In this document: positions 19,677-27,282 of the stretch, piece after piece
How the letters are laid out: each line of letters opens with the position of its first letter
Numbering within the stretch: position 1 is the first letter of the stretch
DNA from: Brucellaceae bacterium
GTDB lineage: Bacteria; Pseudomonadota; Alphaproteobacteria; Rhizobiales; Rhizobiaceae
Assembly (NCBI GenBank): GCA_020637755.1
Contig: JACKJW010000007.1
Location: forward strand, 62,001-126,000
Direction: 5' to 3'
Length of the DNA: 64,000 bases
The notes under the pieces: model-generated
What the model was told of the DNA's origin: nothing
The model's database searches: none
Seen by the model: only the letters and a program-made list of their open reading frames with translations
Made by a program: the position numbers and the translations under genes

Positions 19677-21023
19677 ATGATGCTCCATGCGACCGCCACC
19701 GGCGTGGCGAATGCGCCGCTTGATTACATGCCCGGTTTCGGAAACGACTTTGAGACGGAGGCGTTGCCCGGCGCACTGCCGCAAGGCATGAACAGCCCGC
19801 AAAAGTGCAATTATGGCCTTTATGGCGAGCAGCTTTCCGGTACGGCCTTCACCGCGCCCAGCCACCAGAACGAGCGCACCTGGTGCTATCGCATCCGCCC
19901 TTCGGTCAAGCACTCGTCGCGCTACACAAAGGTCGATCTGCCCTATTGGAAGTCGGCACCGAATGTGGACCCGGACGTCATCTCGCTTGGCCAGTACCGG
20001 TGGGACCCTGTGGCGATCGACGGCAAGGCCGGTTTTGACTGGCTGACCGGCATGCGCACCATGACCACGGCGGGCGACGTCAACACGCAGGTTGGCATGG
20101 CGTCGCACATCTATGTGGTGACGGACTCCATGGTCGATGCCTATTTTTACTCGGCAGACAGCGAGCTATTGGTCGTCCCGCAACAGGGCCGCCTGCGCTT
20201 CCTGACCGAGCTCGGCATCATCGATCTGGAGCCCAAGGAAATTGCCATCATCCCGCGCGGCCTTCTCTATCGCGTGGAAGTGCTGGAAGGCCCGGCGCGC
20301 GGCTTCGTCTGCGAGAATTACGGACAGAAGTTCGAGCTTCCCGGCCGCGGCCCCATCGGCGCCAATTGCATGGCCAACCGCCGCGATTTCAAGACGCCGG
20401 TCGCCTGGTACGAGGACCGTGAGACCCCCTCCACCGTCACCGTGAAATGGTGCGGGCAGTTCCACACCTGCGAGATCGGCCATTCGCCGCTCGACGTGGT
20501 AGCCTGGCACGGCAATTATGCGCCGGTGAAATACGACCTGCGCACCTATTGCCCGGTCGGCTCGATCCTGTTCGATCATCCCGATCCGTCGATTTTCACC
20601 GTCCTGACCGCGCCATCGGGCGTGCCGGGCACGGCAAACATCGATTTCGTGCTGTTCCGCGAGCGCTGGATGGTGATGGAAAACACCTTCCGTCCGCCCT
20701 GGTATCACCGCAACATCATGTCGGAGCTGATGGGCAACATCTACGGCCAATATGATGCCAAGCCGCAGGGCTTTGTTCCGGGAGGCCTCAGCCTCCACAA
20801 CATGATGCTGCCGCATGGGCCGGACCGCAACGCCTTTGAGGGCGCGTCCAACTCCGACCTCAAACCAGAAAAGCTCGACAACACCATGAGCTTCATGTTC
20901 GAGACGCGCTTCCCGCAGCACCTCACCGCATTTGCCGCCAAGGAAGCCCCGCTCCAGGACGACTACATCGATTGCTGGGCGGATCTTGACAAGAAGTTCG
21001 ATGGCACGCCCGGCGTGAAATGA
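19677..21023 (+). CDS. hmgA: Homogentisate 1,2-dioxygenase
   Basis: HmgA opens the homogentisate ring to maleylacetoacetate using Fe(II) and O2. The 448-residue protein has the family N-terminus GFGNDFETEALPGALPQGMN and the iron-site region PPWYHRNIMSELMG, where His and Glu match two known ligands. SLHNMMLPHGPDRNAFEG supplies the third ligand His. It is the first gene of the catabolic run and is divergent from marR. Start 19677 or 19680 (MMLHATA) cannot be separated. The following gene is the pathway's predicted hydrolase. Confidence 0.96.
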   Translation: MMLHATATGVANAPLDYMPGFGNDFETEALPGALPQGMNSPQKCNYGLYGEQLSGTAFTAPSHQNERTWCYRIRPSVKHSSRYTKVDLPYWKSAPNVDPDVISLGQYRWDPVAIDGKAGFDWLTGMRTMTTAGDVNTQVGMASHIYVVTDSMVDAYFYSADSELLVVPQQGRLRFLTELGIIDLEPKEIAIIPRGLLYRVEVLEGPARGFVCENYGQKFELPGRGPIGANCMANRRDFKTPVAWYEDRETPSTVTVKWCGQFHTCEIGHSPLDVVAWHGNYAPVKYDLRTYCPVGSILFDHPDPSIFTVLTAPSGVPGTANIDFVLFRERWMVMENTFRPPWYHRNIMSELMGNIYGQYDAKPQGFVPGGLSLHNMMLPHGPDRNAFEGASNSDLKPEKLDNTMSFMFETRFPQHLTAFAAKEAPLQDDYIDCWADLDKKFDGTPGVK

Positions 21024-21037
21024 AACGCGCAATTCTT

Positions 21038-21190
21038 CACTCTGCCCCTTGTGGGGAGGATCGAATTCGGATCGTCTTGGCAGTGTGAGGATGACGCGAA
21101 TTCAGGGGGAGGGTGACAGCCACAACCCCGCACCATCGAACACACAATGCTCGCTCCCGTGCGACCCTCCCTTCATTGGGCGGGGTGGGC
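21038..21190. repeat. Intergenic palindromic repeat, copy 1
   Basis: The hmgA to hydrolase gap is bounded by GC-rich arms: CCCCTTGTGGGG near 21045 and GACCCTCCCTTCATTGGG near 21163. It shares the 12-mer CCACAACCCCGC (21120-21131) and the arm layout with copy 2 at 22266. It looks like a short noncoding mosaic repeat of the RIME type known from rhizobia. It encodes nothing recognisable. Confidence 0.55.
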
Positions 21191-21233
21191 GCCGGGACAG
21201 CCGCTAGACAATATGAAACGGGATGGGAAACCC

Positions 21234-22250
21234 ATGAAACTGGCAACATTGAAGGACCGCACCCGCGACGGAAAGCTGGTGGTCGTGTCGAAGGACCTGA
21301 CGCGTTATTCCGACGTCGGGCATATTGCCCGCACGCTGCAGGCAGCGCTGGACGATTGGGAGCATGTGGCCCCGCGTCTGGAGCGCGTGGCGGAAGGCCT
21401 GGAAACCGGCTCGCAGCCCTCGGCCCGCTTCCATGAGCATGATGCCATGAGCCCGCTGCCGCGCGCCTACCAGTGGGCGGATGGTTCGGCCTATGTCAAC
21501 CACGTGGAGCTCGTCCGCAAGGCACGCAATGCCGAGATGCCCGAGACCTTCTGGACCGATCCGCTGATGTATCAGGGCGGTTCCGACAGCTTCATCGGCC
21601 CGCGCGACGCGATCACCTTCCCGGCCGGCGCGGATGAAAGCTGGGGCATCGACATGGAGGCCGAGATTGCGGTCATCGTGGATGATGTGCCGATGGGGGC
21701 GAGCATCGAAGAGGCGCGCGCTGCCATTCGCCTTGTCATGCTGGTCAATGATGTGAGCCTGCGCGGACTGATCCCCGCGGAACTTGCCAAGGGCTTCGGC
21801 TTCTTCCAGTCCAAGCCCTCCTCGGCCTTCTCACCCTGCGCCGTGACACCGGCGGAACTGGGCGATGCCTGGGATGGCGGAAAGCTGCACCTGCCGCTCC
21901 TTGTCACCTATAACGGAAAACCCTTCGGCAAGGCCGATGCGGGCGTGGACATGACCTTCGATTTCGGCCAGCTCGTCGCCCATGCCGCCAAGACGCGCCC
22001 GCTCGGCGCCGGCGCTATCATCGGTTCGGGCACGGTGTCGAACAAGCTCGACGGCGGCCCCGGCAAGCCCGTGTCGGAAGGCGGCGTCGGCTATTCCTGT
22101 ATTGCCGAAATCCGCACCATCGAGACAATCAATTCCGGCAAGCCATCGACACCTTTCATGAGGTTCGGTGACACGGTTCGTATCGAAATGAAGGACCGGG
22201 CCGGCCACTCGATCTTCGGCGCCATTGAGCAGGTGGTTGAAGCCGGATGA
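21234..22250 (+). CDS. Fumarylacetoacetate hydrolase-family protein
   Basis: The expected role is the last step of homogentisate degradation, cleaving fumarylacetoacetate to fumarate and acetoacetate. At 338 residues it is a single-domain FAH-fold protein with metal-binding acidic residues in GIDMEAEIAVIVDDVPMG and the segment GAGAIIGSGTVSNKL. ATG 21234 (MKLATLKDR) was chosen because the earlier in-frame starts lie in the intergenic repeat. Placement right after hmgA supports the fumarylacetoacetase role, though the FAH family also contains other acylpyruvases. Confidence 0.88.
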   Translation: MKLATLKDRTRDGKLVVVSKDLTRYSDVGHIARTLQAALDDWEHVAPRLERVAEGLETGSQPSARFHEHDAMSPLPRAYQWADGSAYVNHVELVRKARNAEMPETFWTDPLMYQGGSDSFIGPRDAITFPAGADESWGIDMEAEIAVIVDDVPMGASIEEARAAIRLVMLVNDVSLRGLIPAELAKGFGFFQSKPSSAFSPCAVTPAELGDAWDGGKLHLPLLVTYNGKPFGKADAGVDMTFDFGQLVAHAAKTRPLGAGAIIGSGTVSNKLDGGPGKPVSEGGVGYSCIAEIRTIETINSGKPSTPFMRFGDTVRIEMKDRAGHSIFGAIEQVVEAG

Positions 22251-22265
22251 GGCTTGGCGCCGCCT

Positions 22266-22395
22266 CACCCTCCCCCTTGCGGGGAGGGTCGGACAAGAAC
22301 AAGCGCAGCGCGTTTGCAGTCCGGTTGGGGGCGACGTCCGGATACCCACAACCCCGCTCGCTGCTCTCGCGACCCTCCCCACAAGGGTGAGGGTG
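22266..22395. repeat. Intergenic palindromic repeat, copy 2, with 26-bp terminal inverted repeats
   Basis: The left arm at 22266-22291 and the right arm at 22370-22395 are inverted copies with about 2 mismatches in 26. The left arm itself folds (CCCTCCCC, loop CTTGC, GGGGAGGG). It shares CCACAACCCCGC (22346-22357) with copy 1. It could act as a terminator or mRNA-stability element between genes. Confidence 0.65.
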
Positions 22396-22425
22396 GATGA
22401 CGCCCACCCATGGAGGACCAAGCCA

Positions 22426-23376
22426 ATGACCAAGCAATTCGCGTCCGCCGGTGACATGACCGAAAAGAAGATTTCCTTCACCGAAATTGGTGAGGGACTC
22501 TATGCCTTCACTGCCGAGGGCGATCCAAACTCCGGTGTCATCATCGGCGATGACAGCGTGATGATCATCGAGGCGCAAGCAACCCCCCGGCTGGCGCAGA
22601 AGGTCATCGACTGCGTGCGCACCGTCACTGACAAGCCGATCAGCCACCTGGTTCTGACCCATTACCACGCGGTGCGCGTGCTTGGCGCCTCGGCCTTCAA
22701 GGCTCCGACTGTCATCATGTCGGACATGGCGCGCTCCATGGTGGTCGAACGTGGCAAGGAGGATTGGGCAAGCGAGTTCCAGCGCTTCCCGCGTCTTTTC
22801 CAAGGCCATGAATCGATCCCCGGCCTGACCTGGCCGAACACGACGTTTTCGGACTCCATGACCGTTTATCTCGGCAAGCGCCGGGTGGACCTGATGCATC
22901 TCGGCCGTGCCCATACGGCGGGCGACATTGTCGCCCATGTACCCGATGCCAATGTCATGTTCACCGGCGACATCGTGGAATATCACTCCGCCTGCTACTG
23001 CGGCGATGGCCATTTCAACGAGTGGGAAGACACGCTGGAGAACATCCGCTCCTTCGACGTGGATGCCATTGCGCCGGGCCGCGGCGATGCTCTCGTCGGC
23101 AAGGACATGGTCAATGCCGCGCTCACCAACACCGCCGATTTCGTCAATTCGACCTACCGGCCGGTCGCCCGCGTGGCGCAGGGCGGCGGCACGTTGAAAC
23201 AGGCCTGGGATGCCTGTCGCGCAGTCTGCGATCCGAAGTTCTCCAGCTATGCCATCTATGAGCACTGCCTGCCCTTCAACGTGGCGCGCGCCTATGACGA
23301 AGCGCTCGGCATCGATACGCCGCGCATCTGGACCGCAGAACGCGACATGGAGATGTGGAAGGCATTGCAGGGCTGA
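22426..23376 (+). CDS. Metallo-beta-lactamase-fold protein with incomplete zinc motif
   Basis: A 316-residue MBL-fold protein without a signal peptide. The usual HxHxDH motif reads THYHAVR (His79, His81), so the Asp and His that build the second metal site are missing. GRAHTAGD near residue 163 and FTGDIVE still match the later ligands. ATG 22426 follows TGGAGGACC. It lies between the FAH-family gene and the flavin hydroxylase, so it may act on an intermediate of the aromatic pathway, perhaps a thioester or lactone. That role is only inferred from context. Confidence 0.78.
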   Translation: MTKQFASAGDMTEKKISFTEIGEGLYAFTAEGDPNSGVIIGDDSVMIIEAQATPRLAQKVIDCVRTVTDKPISHLVLTHYHAVRVLGASAFKAPTVIMSDMARSMVVERGKEDWASEFQRFPRLFQGHESIPGLTWPNTTFSDSMTVYLGKRRVDLMHLGRAHTAGDIVAHVPDANVMFTGDIVEYHSACYCGDGHFNEWEDTLENIRSFDVDAIAPGRGDALVGKDMVNAALTNTADFVNSTYRPVARVAQGGGTLKQAWDACRAVCDPKFSSYAIYEHCLPFNVARAYDEALGIDTPRIWTAERDMEMWKALQG

Positions 23377-23379
23377 ACC

Positions 23380-23664
23380 ATGATCGCGATCCTTGGTGGC
23401 ATCATCGGGTTTGCGGCCATCGCGGTGTTCATCGCTGCGATCCGCCTGTCCTATGCCATCGAGGCACGCTCCGACCCGAAGAAGGCGATGGCCCGCTTCG
23501 GCTACACAAACATCTTCGGTGTTGCACTCAACTGGAGGGTCGCGCGGGACGCCGAGACGCAGGCCATGCGGTGGCGCCTCTTGAAACATCTGGCCGTCAT
23601 GGCGGTCCTGTTTGTGCTGTTGGCCCTGTTGGCCGCCGGCATTGCCGCTGACCGGATGAACTGA
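23380..23664 (+). CDS. Small two-helix membrane protein
   Basis: A 94-residue protein with two hydrophobic segments, one N-terminal (ILGGIIGFAAIAVFIAAI) and one C-terminal (LAVMAVLFVLLALLAAGIA), joined by a basic cytoplasmic loop. It starts three bases after the MBL-fold stop and ends 32 bases before the flavin hydroxylase, so it belongs to the operon. I do not recognise the family. A helper for uptake or hydroxylase anchoring is possible but unsupported. Confidence 0.65.
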   Translation: MIAILGGIIGFAAIAVFIAAIRLSYAIEARSDPKKAMARFGYTNIFGVALNWRVARDAETQAMRWRLLKHLAVMAVLFVLLALLAAGIAADRMN

Positions 23665-23696
23665 CGCCCCGTCAAGAAGGCACTTGGGAGGAAACC

Positions 23697-25301
23697 ATGG
23701 GCAAGATTTTTGAAACGCCGCTCTACCCCTACAGGCGCTCCGCCGATCAGGATGCGGGCACACCGGTGCGCCATCCCGTCATTGTGGTCGGCGCGGGCCC
23801 GGTCGGTCTGGCCGCCGCCATCGATCTCGCCCAGTACAACGTACCCGTTGTCGTGCTCGACGAAAACGACAAGGTGTCCTGGGGCTCGCGCGCCATCTGC
23901 TTTGCCAAGCGCCCGCTCGAAATCCTGGACCGGCTTGGCTGCGGCCAGCCCATGGTCGACAAGGGCGTGACCTGGAGCACGGGCAGGGTCTTCTTCGATG
24001 AACGGCAGGTCTACGGGTTTGACCTGCTGCCCGAAGGGGGCCACAAGCGCCCGGCCTTTATCAATCTCCAGCAGTACTACTTCGAAAAATTCATGGTGGA
24101 CCGGGTGTTTGAACTGGCCGCCGAAGGCCGGCCGGTGGAAATCCGCGGTGGCTCGAAGGTTTCGGCCGTCGAGCAACTGGCCGACGGCGTACGCCTGACC
24201 GTCGAGACGCCGGATGGCCCCTACACGCTGGAAGCCGGCTGGCTGATCGCCTGCGATGGTGCCGCTTCGCCGATCCGCTCCATGATGGGGCTGGATTTCG
24301 TGGGCCGCATCTTCGAGGACAATTTCCTCATCGCCGATGTGGTGATGGAGGCCGATTTCCCGACCGAGCGCTGGTTCTGGTTCGATCCGCCTTTCAATCG
24401 CGGCCAGTCGGCACTGCTCCACAAGCAGCCGGACGGCGTCTGGCGCATCGACCTCCAGCTTGGTTGGGACATCGACAAGGAAAAGGAAAAGAAGCCCGAA
24501 AACGTCATCCCGCGCCTGAAAGCCATGCTCGGCGAGGATGCAAAGTTCGAGCTGGAATGGGTGTCCATCTACACCTTCCAGTGCCGGCGGATGGAAAAAT
24601 TCCGTCACGGCCACGTGCTCTTTGCCGGAGACAGCGCCCACCAGGTCTCGCCTTTCGGCGCGCGGGGTGCGAACTCCGGCCTTCAGGACACTGACAATCT
24701 GGTCTGGAAGCTGAAGCTGGTGATGGACGGCATGGCTCCCGAGAGCCTGCTCGACACCTACGACGTGGAGCGCATCCACGGCGCCGAGGAAAACATTCTC
24801 AATTCCTCGCGCTCCACCGATTTCATCACGCCGAAATCGGAAATCAGCACCATTTTCCGAAATGCCGTGCTGGATCTTTCCGAACGCTTTGCCTTTGCAC
24901 GCCCTCTGGTCAATTCAGGCCGCCTGTCGGTGCCCTGCACCTATGACGGCTCGCCACTGAACGGTCCCGATCACCCGGCCATGCCGGAGCGAACCCGGCC
25001 CGGCTCGCCGGTGGCGGATGCTGGGACGGCAGAGGGTTGGCTGACCGACAGGACCGGCGGCAAATTCCAGTTACTGGCAATCGACGCGGATGCACCGGAA
25101 TCACTCTGTGAAAAAGGCATCTGCGCCACGAGAATTTCGCTGAGCGCCAAGGGCAATGACGATATCCGCGCGCGCTATCTGGGTGAGGCACCCTCGGCGG
25201 TCTATCTCCTGCGTCCGGATCAGCACGTTGCCGCGCGCTGGGAGCGCTTCGATGAGGCGTCCGTACGCGCGGCCATCAACACCGCCACAGGACGGGGGTG
25301 A
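23697..25301 (+). CDS. FAD-dependent aromatic hydroxylase (MhaA/MhpA-like)
   Basis: A 534-residue class A flavoprotein monooxygenase. The FAD/ADP motif VVGAGPVGLAAAIDL lies at residues 26-40 and the second FAD motif GDSAHQVSPFGARGANSG at residue 311 onward. A thioredoxin-like C-terminal domain follows, as in phenol and 3-hydroxyphenylpropionate hydroxylases. RBS and start are clean (GGGAGGAAACCATG). In an hmgA operon the likely reaction is hydroxylation of a hydroxyphenylacetate to homogentisate, as for the two-part MhaAB enzyme of Pseudomonas putida. The DUF2783 protein past the IS element may be its coupling subunit. Substrate not proven. Confidence 0.82.
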   Translation: MGKIFETPLYPYRRSADQDAGTPVRHPVIVVGAGPVGLAAAIDLAQYNVPVVVLDENDKVSWGSRAICFAKRPLEILDRLGCGQPMVDKGVTWSTGRVFFDERQVYGFDLLPEGGHKRPAFINLQQYYFEKFMVDRVFELAAEGRPVEIRGGSKVSAVEQLADGVRLTVETPDGPYTLEAGWLIACDGAASPIRSMMGLDFVGRIFEDNFLIADVVMEADFPTERWFWFDPPFNRGQSALLHKQPDGVWRIDLQLGWDIDKEKEKKPENVIPRLKAMLGEDAKFELEWVSIYTFQCRRMEKFRHGHVLFAGDSAHQVSPFGARGANSGLQDTDNLVWKLKLVMDGMAPESLLDTYDVERIHGAEENILNSSRSTDFITPKSEISTIFRNAVLDLSERFAFARPLVNSGRLSVPCTYDGSPLNGPDHPAMPERTRPGSPVADAGTAEGWLTDRTGGKFQLLAIDADAPESLCEKGICATRISLSAKGNDDIRARYLGEAPSAVYLLRPDQHVAARWERFDEASVRAAINTATGRG

Positions 25302-25365
25302 AGACGCAGCGCAACCCTCCTTCCCGAGGAAGGGGCGCAAGTGAAACGGGGGCAACTGTGTTTGC

Positions 25366-26289
25366 TTACAGCCTGATAGGCTGCTGATTTCGTATCATTG
25401 CGTTGATGATGACGAGGAGTTGCCTAGCTGCGGCGATGAGAATTGTCTTTGGCGGCTTTGCTGCAGCCTGCATTCTTTCGCGCAAGGCGATGAGCTGTGG
25501 TATTCGCCGGGCGGCGGCCAGCGCCGCGAAGTAGAGGGCTTCGCGGACGCGCCGCCTTCCGCCCCAGATACGCCTTGCGCCTTTCCATTTTCCGCTCTCG
25601 CGGGCGTGGGGCGCCAAGCCCGCCAAGGATGCAATGCGCCGCCTGTCGAGAGAGCCGAGTTCGGGCATGTCCGCCAGCAGTGTGGCGAGCACGACGGGAC
25701 CGACGCCGGGCACTGGCGCCAGCAGGCGCGCTTTGTCGCAAAGCGTCCTGGTATTGGCGATGTGCTCCTTGATCTGGCTGTCGATCTTGGCGATGCGGCG
25801 GCCGAGGATGGCGATCATGGCGTCGATATCGCGCTCCATTTCCGCCTGTCCTGCATTGTGACGGCGCACCTTTTCGGCCTTGCGCATGGCGACCAATTGC
25901 CTGCGGCGTCTGACAAAATCGGCAAGCCTGATGCGCGCAGGGTCTGGCGGAAGCGTGATCTGCAGCGGCATGCGGGCGCCCATTTCGGCGAGCACGCGGG
26001 CGTCTACCCGGTCGGTCTTGGCCAAGACGCCGAGCGCCCGGGCGAATTCGCGCGCCTGACGCGGGTTGACCCGGGCATGGGCGATGCCGCGCTCCGCAAG
26101 GATCGCGATGAGAAGACCATCGCATCCGCTGGTGGCTTCGAACACGATGACGGTGGACGGGTCAAGGCTATCCGCCCAAGCGGCGATGTCCGGCTTGGCG
26201 TTGGCAATCTGCGAGAAGCGCTCTTCAGGCAGGCAGTGAAGGTCGATCCGGTCACGCGAAAGGTCGCAGCCGATTATGATCTGTGGCAT
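25366..26289 (-). CDS. IS110-family DEDD transposase
   Basis: A 307-residue recombinase of the IS110 group. The N-terminal RuvC-like domain shows the acidic tetrad: Asp9 (IIGCDLSRD), Glu51 (VFEATSG) and Asp93/Asp96 (KTDRVDA). The C-terminal Tnp domain contains VPGVGPVVLATLLA and LAPHARESGKWKG, whose Ser232 is the expected nucleophile. Both domains are complete with no stop or frameshift, so it may be active. ATG 26289 (MPQIIIG) gives the family N-terminus; the frame is open to 26334. It is transcribed against the surrounding operon. Confidence 0.93.
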   Translation of the reverse strand: MPQIIIGCDLSRDRIDLHCLPEERFSQIANAKPDIAAWADSLDPSTVIVFEATSGCDGLLIAILAERGIAHARVNPRQAREFARALGVLAKTDRVDARVLAEMGARMPLQITLPPDPARIRLADFVRRRRQLVAMRKAEKVRRHNAGQAEMERDIDAMIAILGRRIAKIDSQIKEHIANTRTLCDKARLLAPVPGVGPVVLATLLADMPELGSLDRRRIASLAGLAPHARESGKWKGARRIWGGRRRVREALYFAALAAARRIPQLIALRERMQAAAKPPKTILIAAARQLLVIINAMIRNQQPIRL

Positions 26290-26489
26290 GGTTATGGCTC
26301 CTGTCCATGTCGTGCGGGCTCGTGGCTGGCCCAAGCAACTGTTCAGGTTGACGTGGCGGCGGAGGGGGCCCTTGCACCCGCGCGGGTTCGAAACCCAAGG
26401 GGGGGACGGGCTCCCCTCCGTTCACACACAATGCCACATCTCAGACAGACAGGGGGGGGGAATGCAACACCGCCCCCCCTCCCTGAAAC
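26290..26489 (-). ncRNA. Candidate IS110 bridge RNA region
   Basis: IS110-group elements express a structured noncoding RNA from the left end, upstream of the transposase, that pairs with donor and target DNA. Here that left end is about 200 nt. On the minus strand it contains a G7/C9 stem-loop (26452-26460 with 26473-26479) and a second hairpin, GGGTT..AACCC near 26385-26397. Position, length and structure fit; internal guide loops were not resolved. Confidence 0.4.
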
Positions 26490-26574
26490 CTTTCCGTCTC
26501 ACGTCGTGTGGCGGAACAATTGCCGGCCCTTTCCGCAAGGGGAGCGGCCAAGCCGCCGGACAAGGAGGAAGACC

Positions 26575-26772
26575 ATGGCCACACTGAACACTGCCCCGAA
26601 CGTTGCCCGGCCCGATGACTTTTACGCCGCGCTTCTGGTTGCCCACGAGGGCCTGACGAAGGCTGAGAGTGATGCCTTCAATGCCCGCCTGATCCTCATC
26701 CTCGCCAACCACGCCGGTGACATGGACGTGTTGCAGGAAGCCTTGGCGGCCGCCAGCGGTGCAGAGGGTTGA
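26575..26772 (+). CDS. DUF2783 small protein, possible hydroxylase coupling subunit
   Basis: A 65-residue acidic, soluble, probably all-helical protein (DDFYAALLVAHEGLTKAESD, then LILILANHAGDMDVLQEAL). It has an excellent RBS (AAGGAGGAAGACC). It matches the DUF2783 family as I remember it. The size is close to MhaB, the small coupling protein that works with flavoprotein MhaA in 3-hydroxyphenylacetate 6-hydroxylase, and such genes commonly follow a flavin hydroxylase. Here the IS110 element lies between the two. The coupling role is inference. Confidence 0.72.
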   Translation: MATLNTAPNVARPDDFYAALLVAHEGLTKAESDAFNARLILILANHAGDMDVLQEALAAASGAEG

Positions 26773-27282
26773 GCGGACTTAGCCCCGCGCGAGGCCGGCA
26801 CGGTCGCCGGCACTGTTAACCAGCGCCGCAACCGTTCATGCTCCAAAGCGCATGAAAGGGGTGTTTTGCCCGAACAGATGGATTACGGTCGTTCGAAGGG
26901 GGTCTTGAAGGGTCGCGCGGACTTGCCGCATTGCGAAGCTGGGGGAAGGCAGCTTTGTTTCCATCCGGAACCTGCCGGCAACCGCCTCCGCGCCGTTGCG
27001 CCAGATCGCCGGGGAAACGCCCGGGAATTGGCTCAAATTGGTTGACCGTCCGGACGGTTAATGATTGAATGAATCGGTGGGAGTGCCGTTTGCCAGCCGT
27101 TGTGAAGGATGACGCCTCTCATAACAGTTTTGCTCTAAAACTTTCGTTGCAAAAATGGGCAATATAGTGCATGAATGCGAAAAGTGAGTTGCAAAATTCT
27201 GCAGCGATGCTGAAAGTGCAATGATCCGAAACCCGGGCCTCCGGGTGGGTGAGGAAAAACGGAAACGTTCAGGGAGGAACAC
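26773..27282. other. 510-bp noncoding leader of the TRAP transporter operon
   Basis: No convincing gene lies here; the frames present lack RBS and family features. The first 270 bp are GC-rich with nothing recognised. The last 240 bp become AT-richer and hold a 14-bp palindrome (27045-27058). They also hold a direct repeat of GTTGCAAAA (27146-27154 and 27188-27196) whose copies start 42 bp apart, with TTTTGC at 27128-27133 in inverse orientation. This looks like a regulated promoter for the transporter genes. Confidence 0.5.
27045..27058. promoter_or_regulatory. Perfect 14-bp palindrome, candidate TetR-type operator
   Basis: ACCGTCC and GGACGGT abut with no spacer, a form typical of TetR/AcrR-family sites. 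It lies 225 bp upstream of dctP. No TetR gene is in the window, so the regulator would act from elsewhere. Confidence 0.45.

Larger units (their letters stand above)
25342..26489 (-). mobile_element. IS110-family insertion sequence (ends approximate)
   Basis: The element holds one DEDD transposase gene plus about 200 bp of noncoding DNA upstream of it, the layout of the IS110 group. Like others in the family it lacks terminal inverted repeats, so the ends are estimated. The boundaries given use the 6-bp direct repeat TGAAAC (25342-25347 and 26484-26489), which may be the core sequence duplicated by site-specific insertion. It sits between the flavin hydroxylase and DUF2783 genes. Flanking GC-rich palindromic pieces (25314-25336 and 26525-26549) suggest the target was an intergenic repeat. 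Confidence 0.7.

Noticed and set aside
21038..22395. Repeats as a CRISPR array
   Set aside because: Only two diverged copies over 1 kb apart with a gene between them; no regular spacers or cas genes.
26380..26400. GGGTTTCGAACCC looks like a tRNA T-arm
   Set aside because: No acceptor, D or anticodon arm surrounds it and the stem does not fit a 5-bp/7-base T-arm; it is better explained as part of the IS110 left end.
26836..27036. 66-codon minus-strand frame upstream of dctP
   Set aside because: No RBS, no family match and it crosses an apparent control region.
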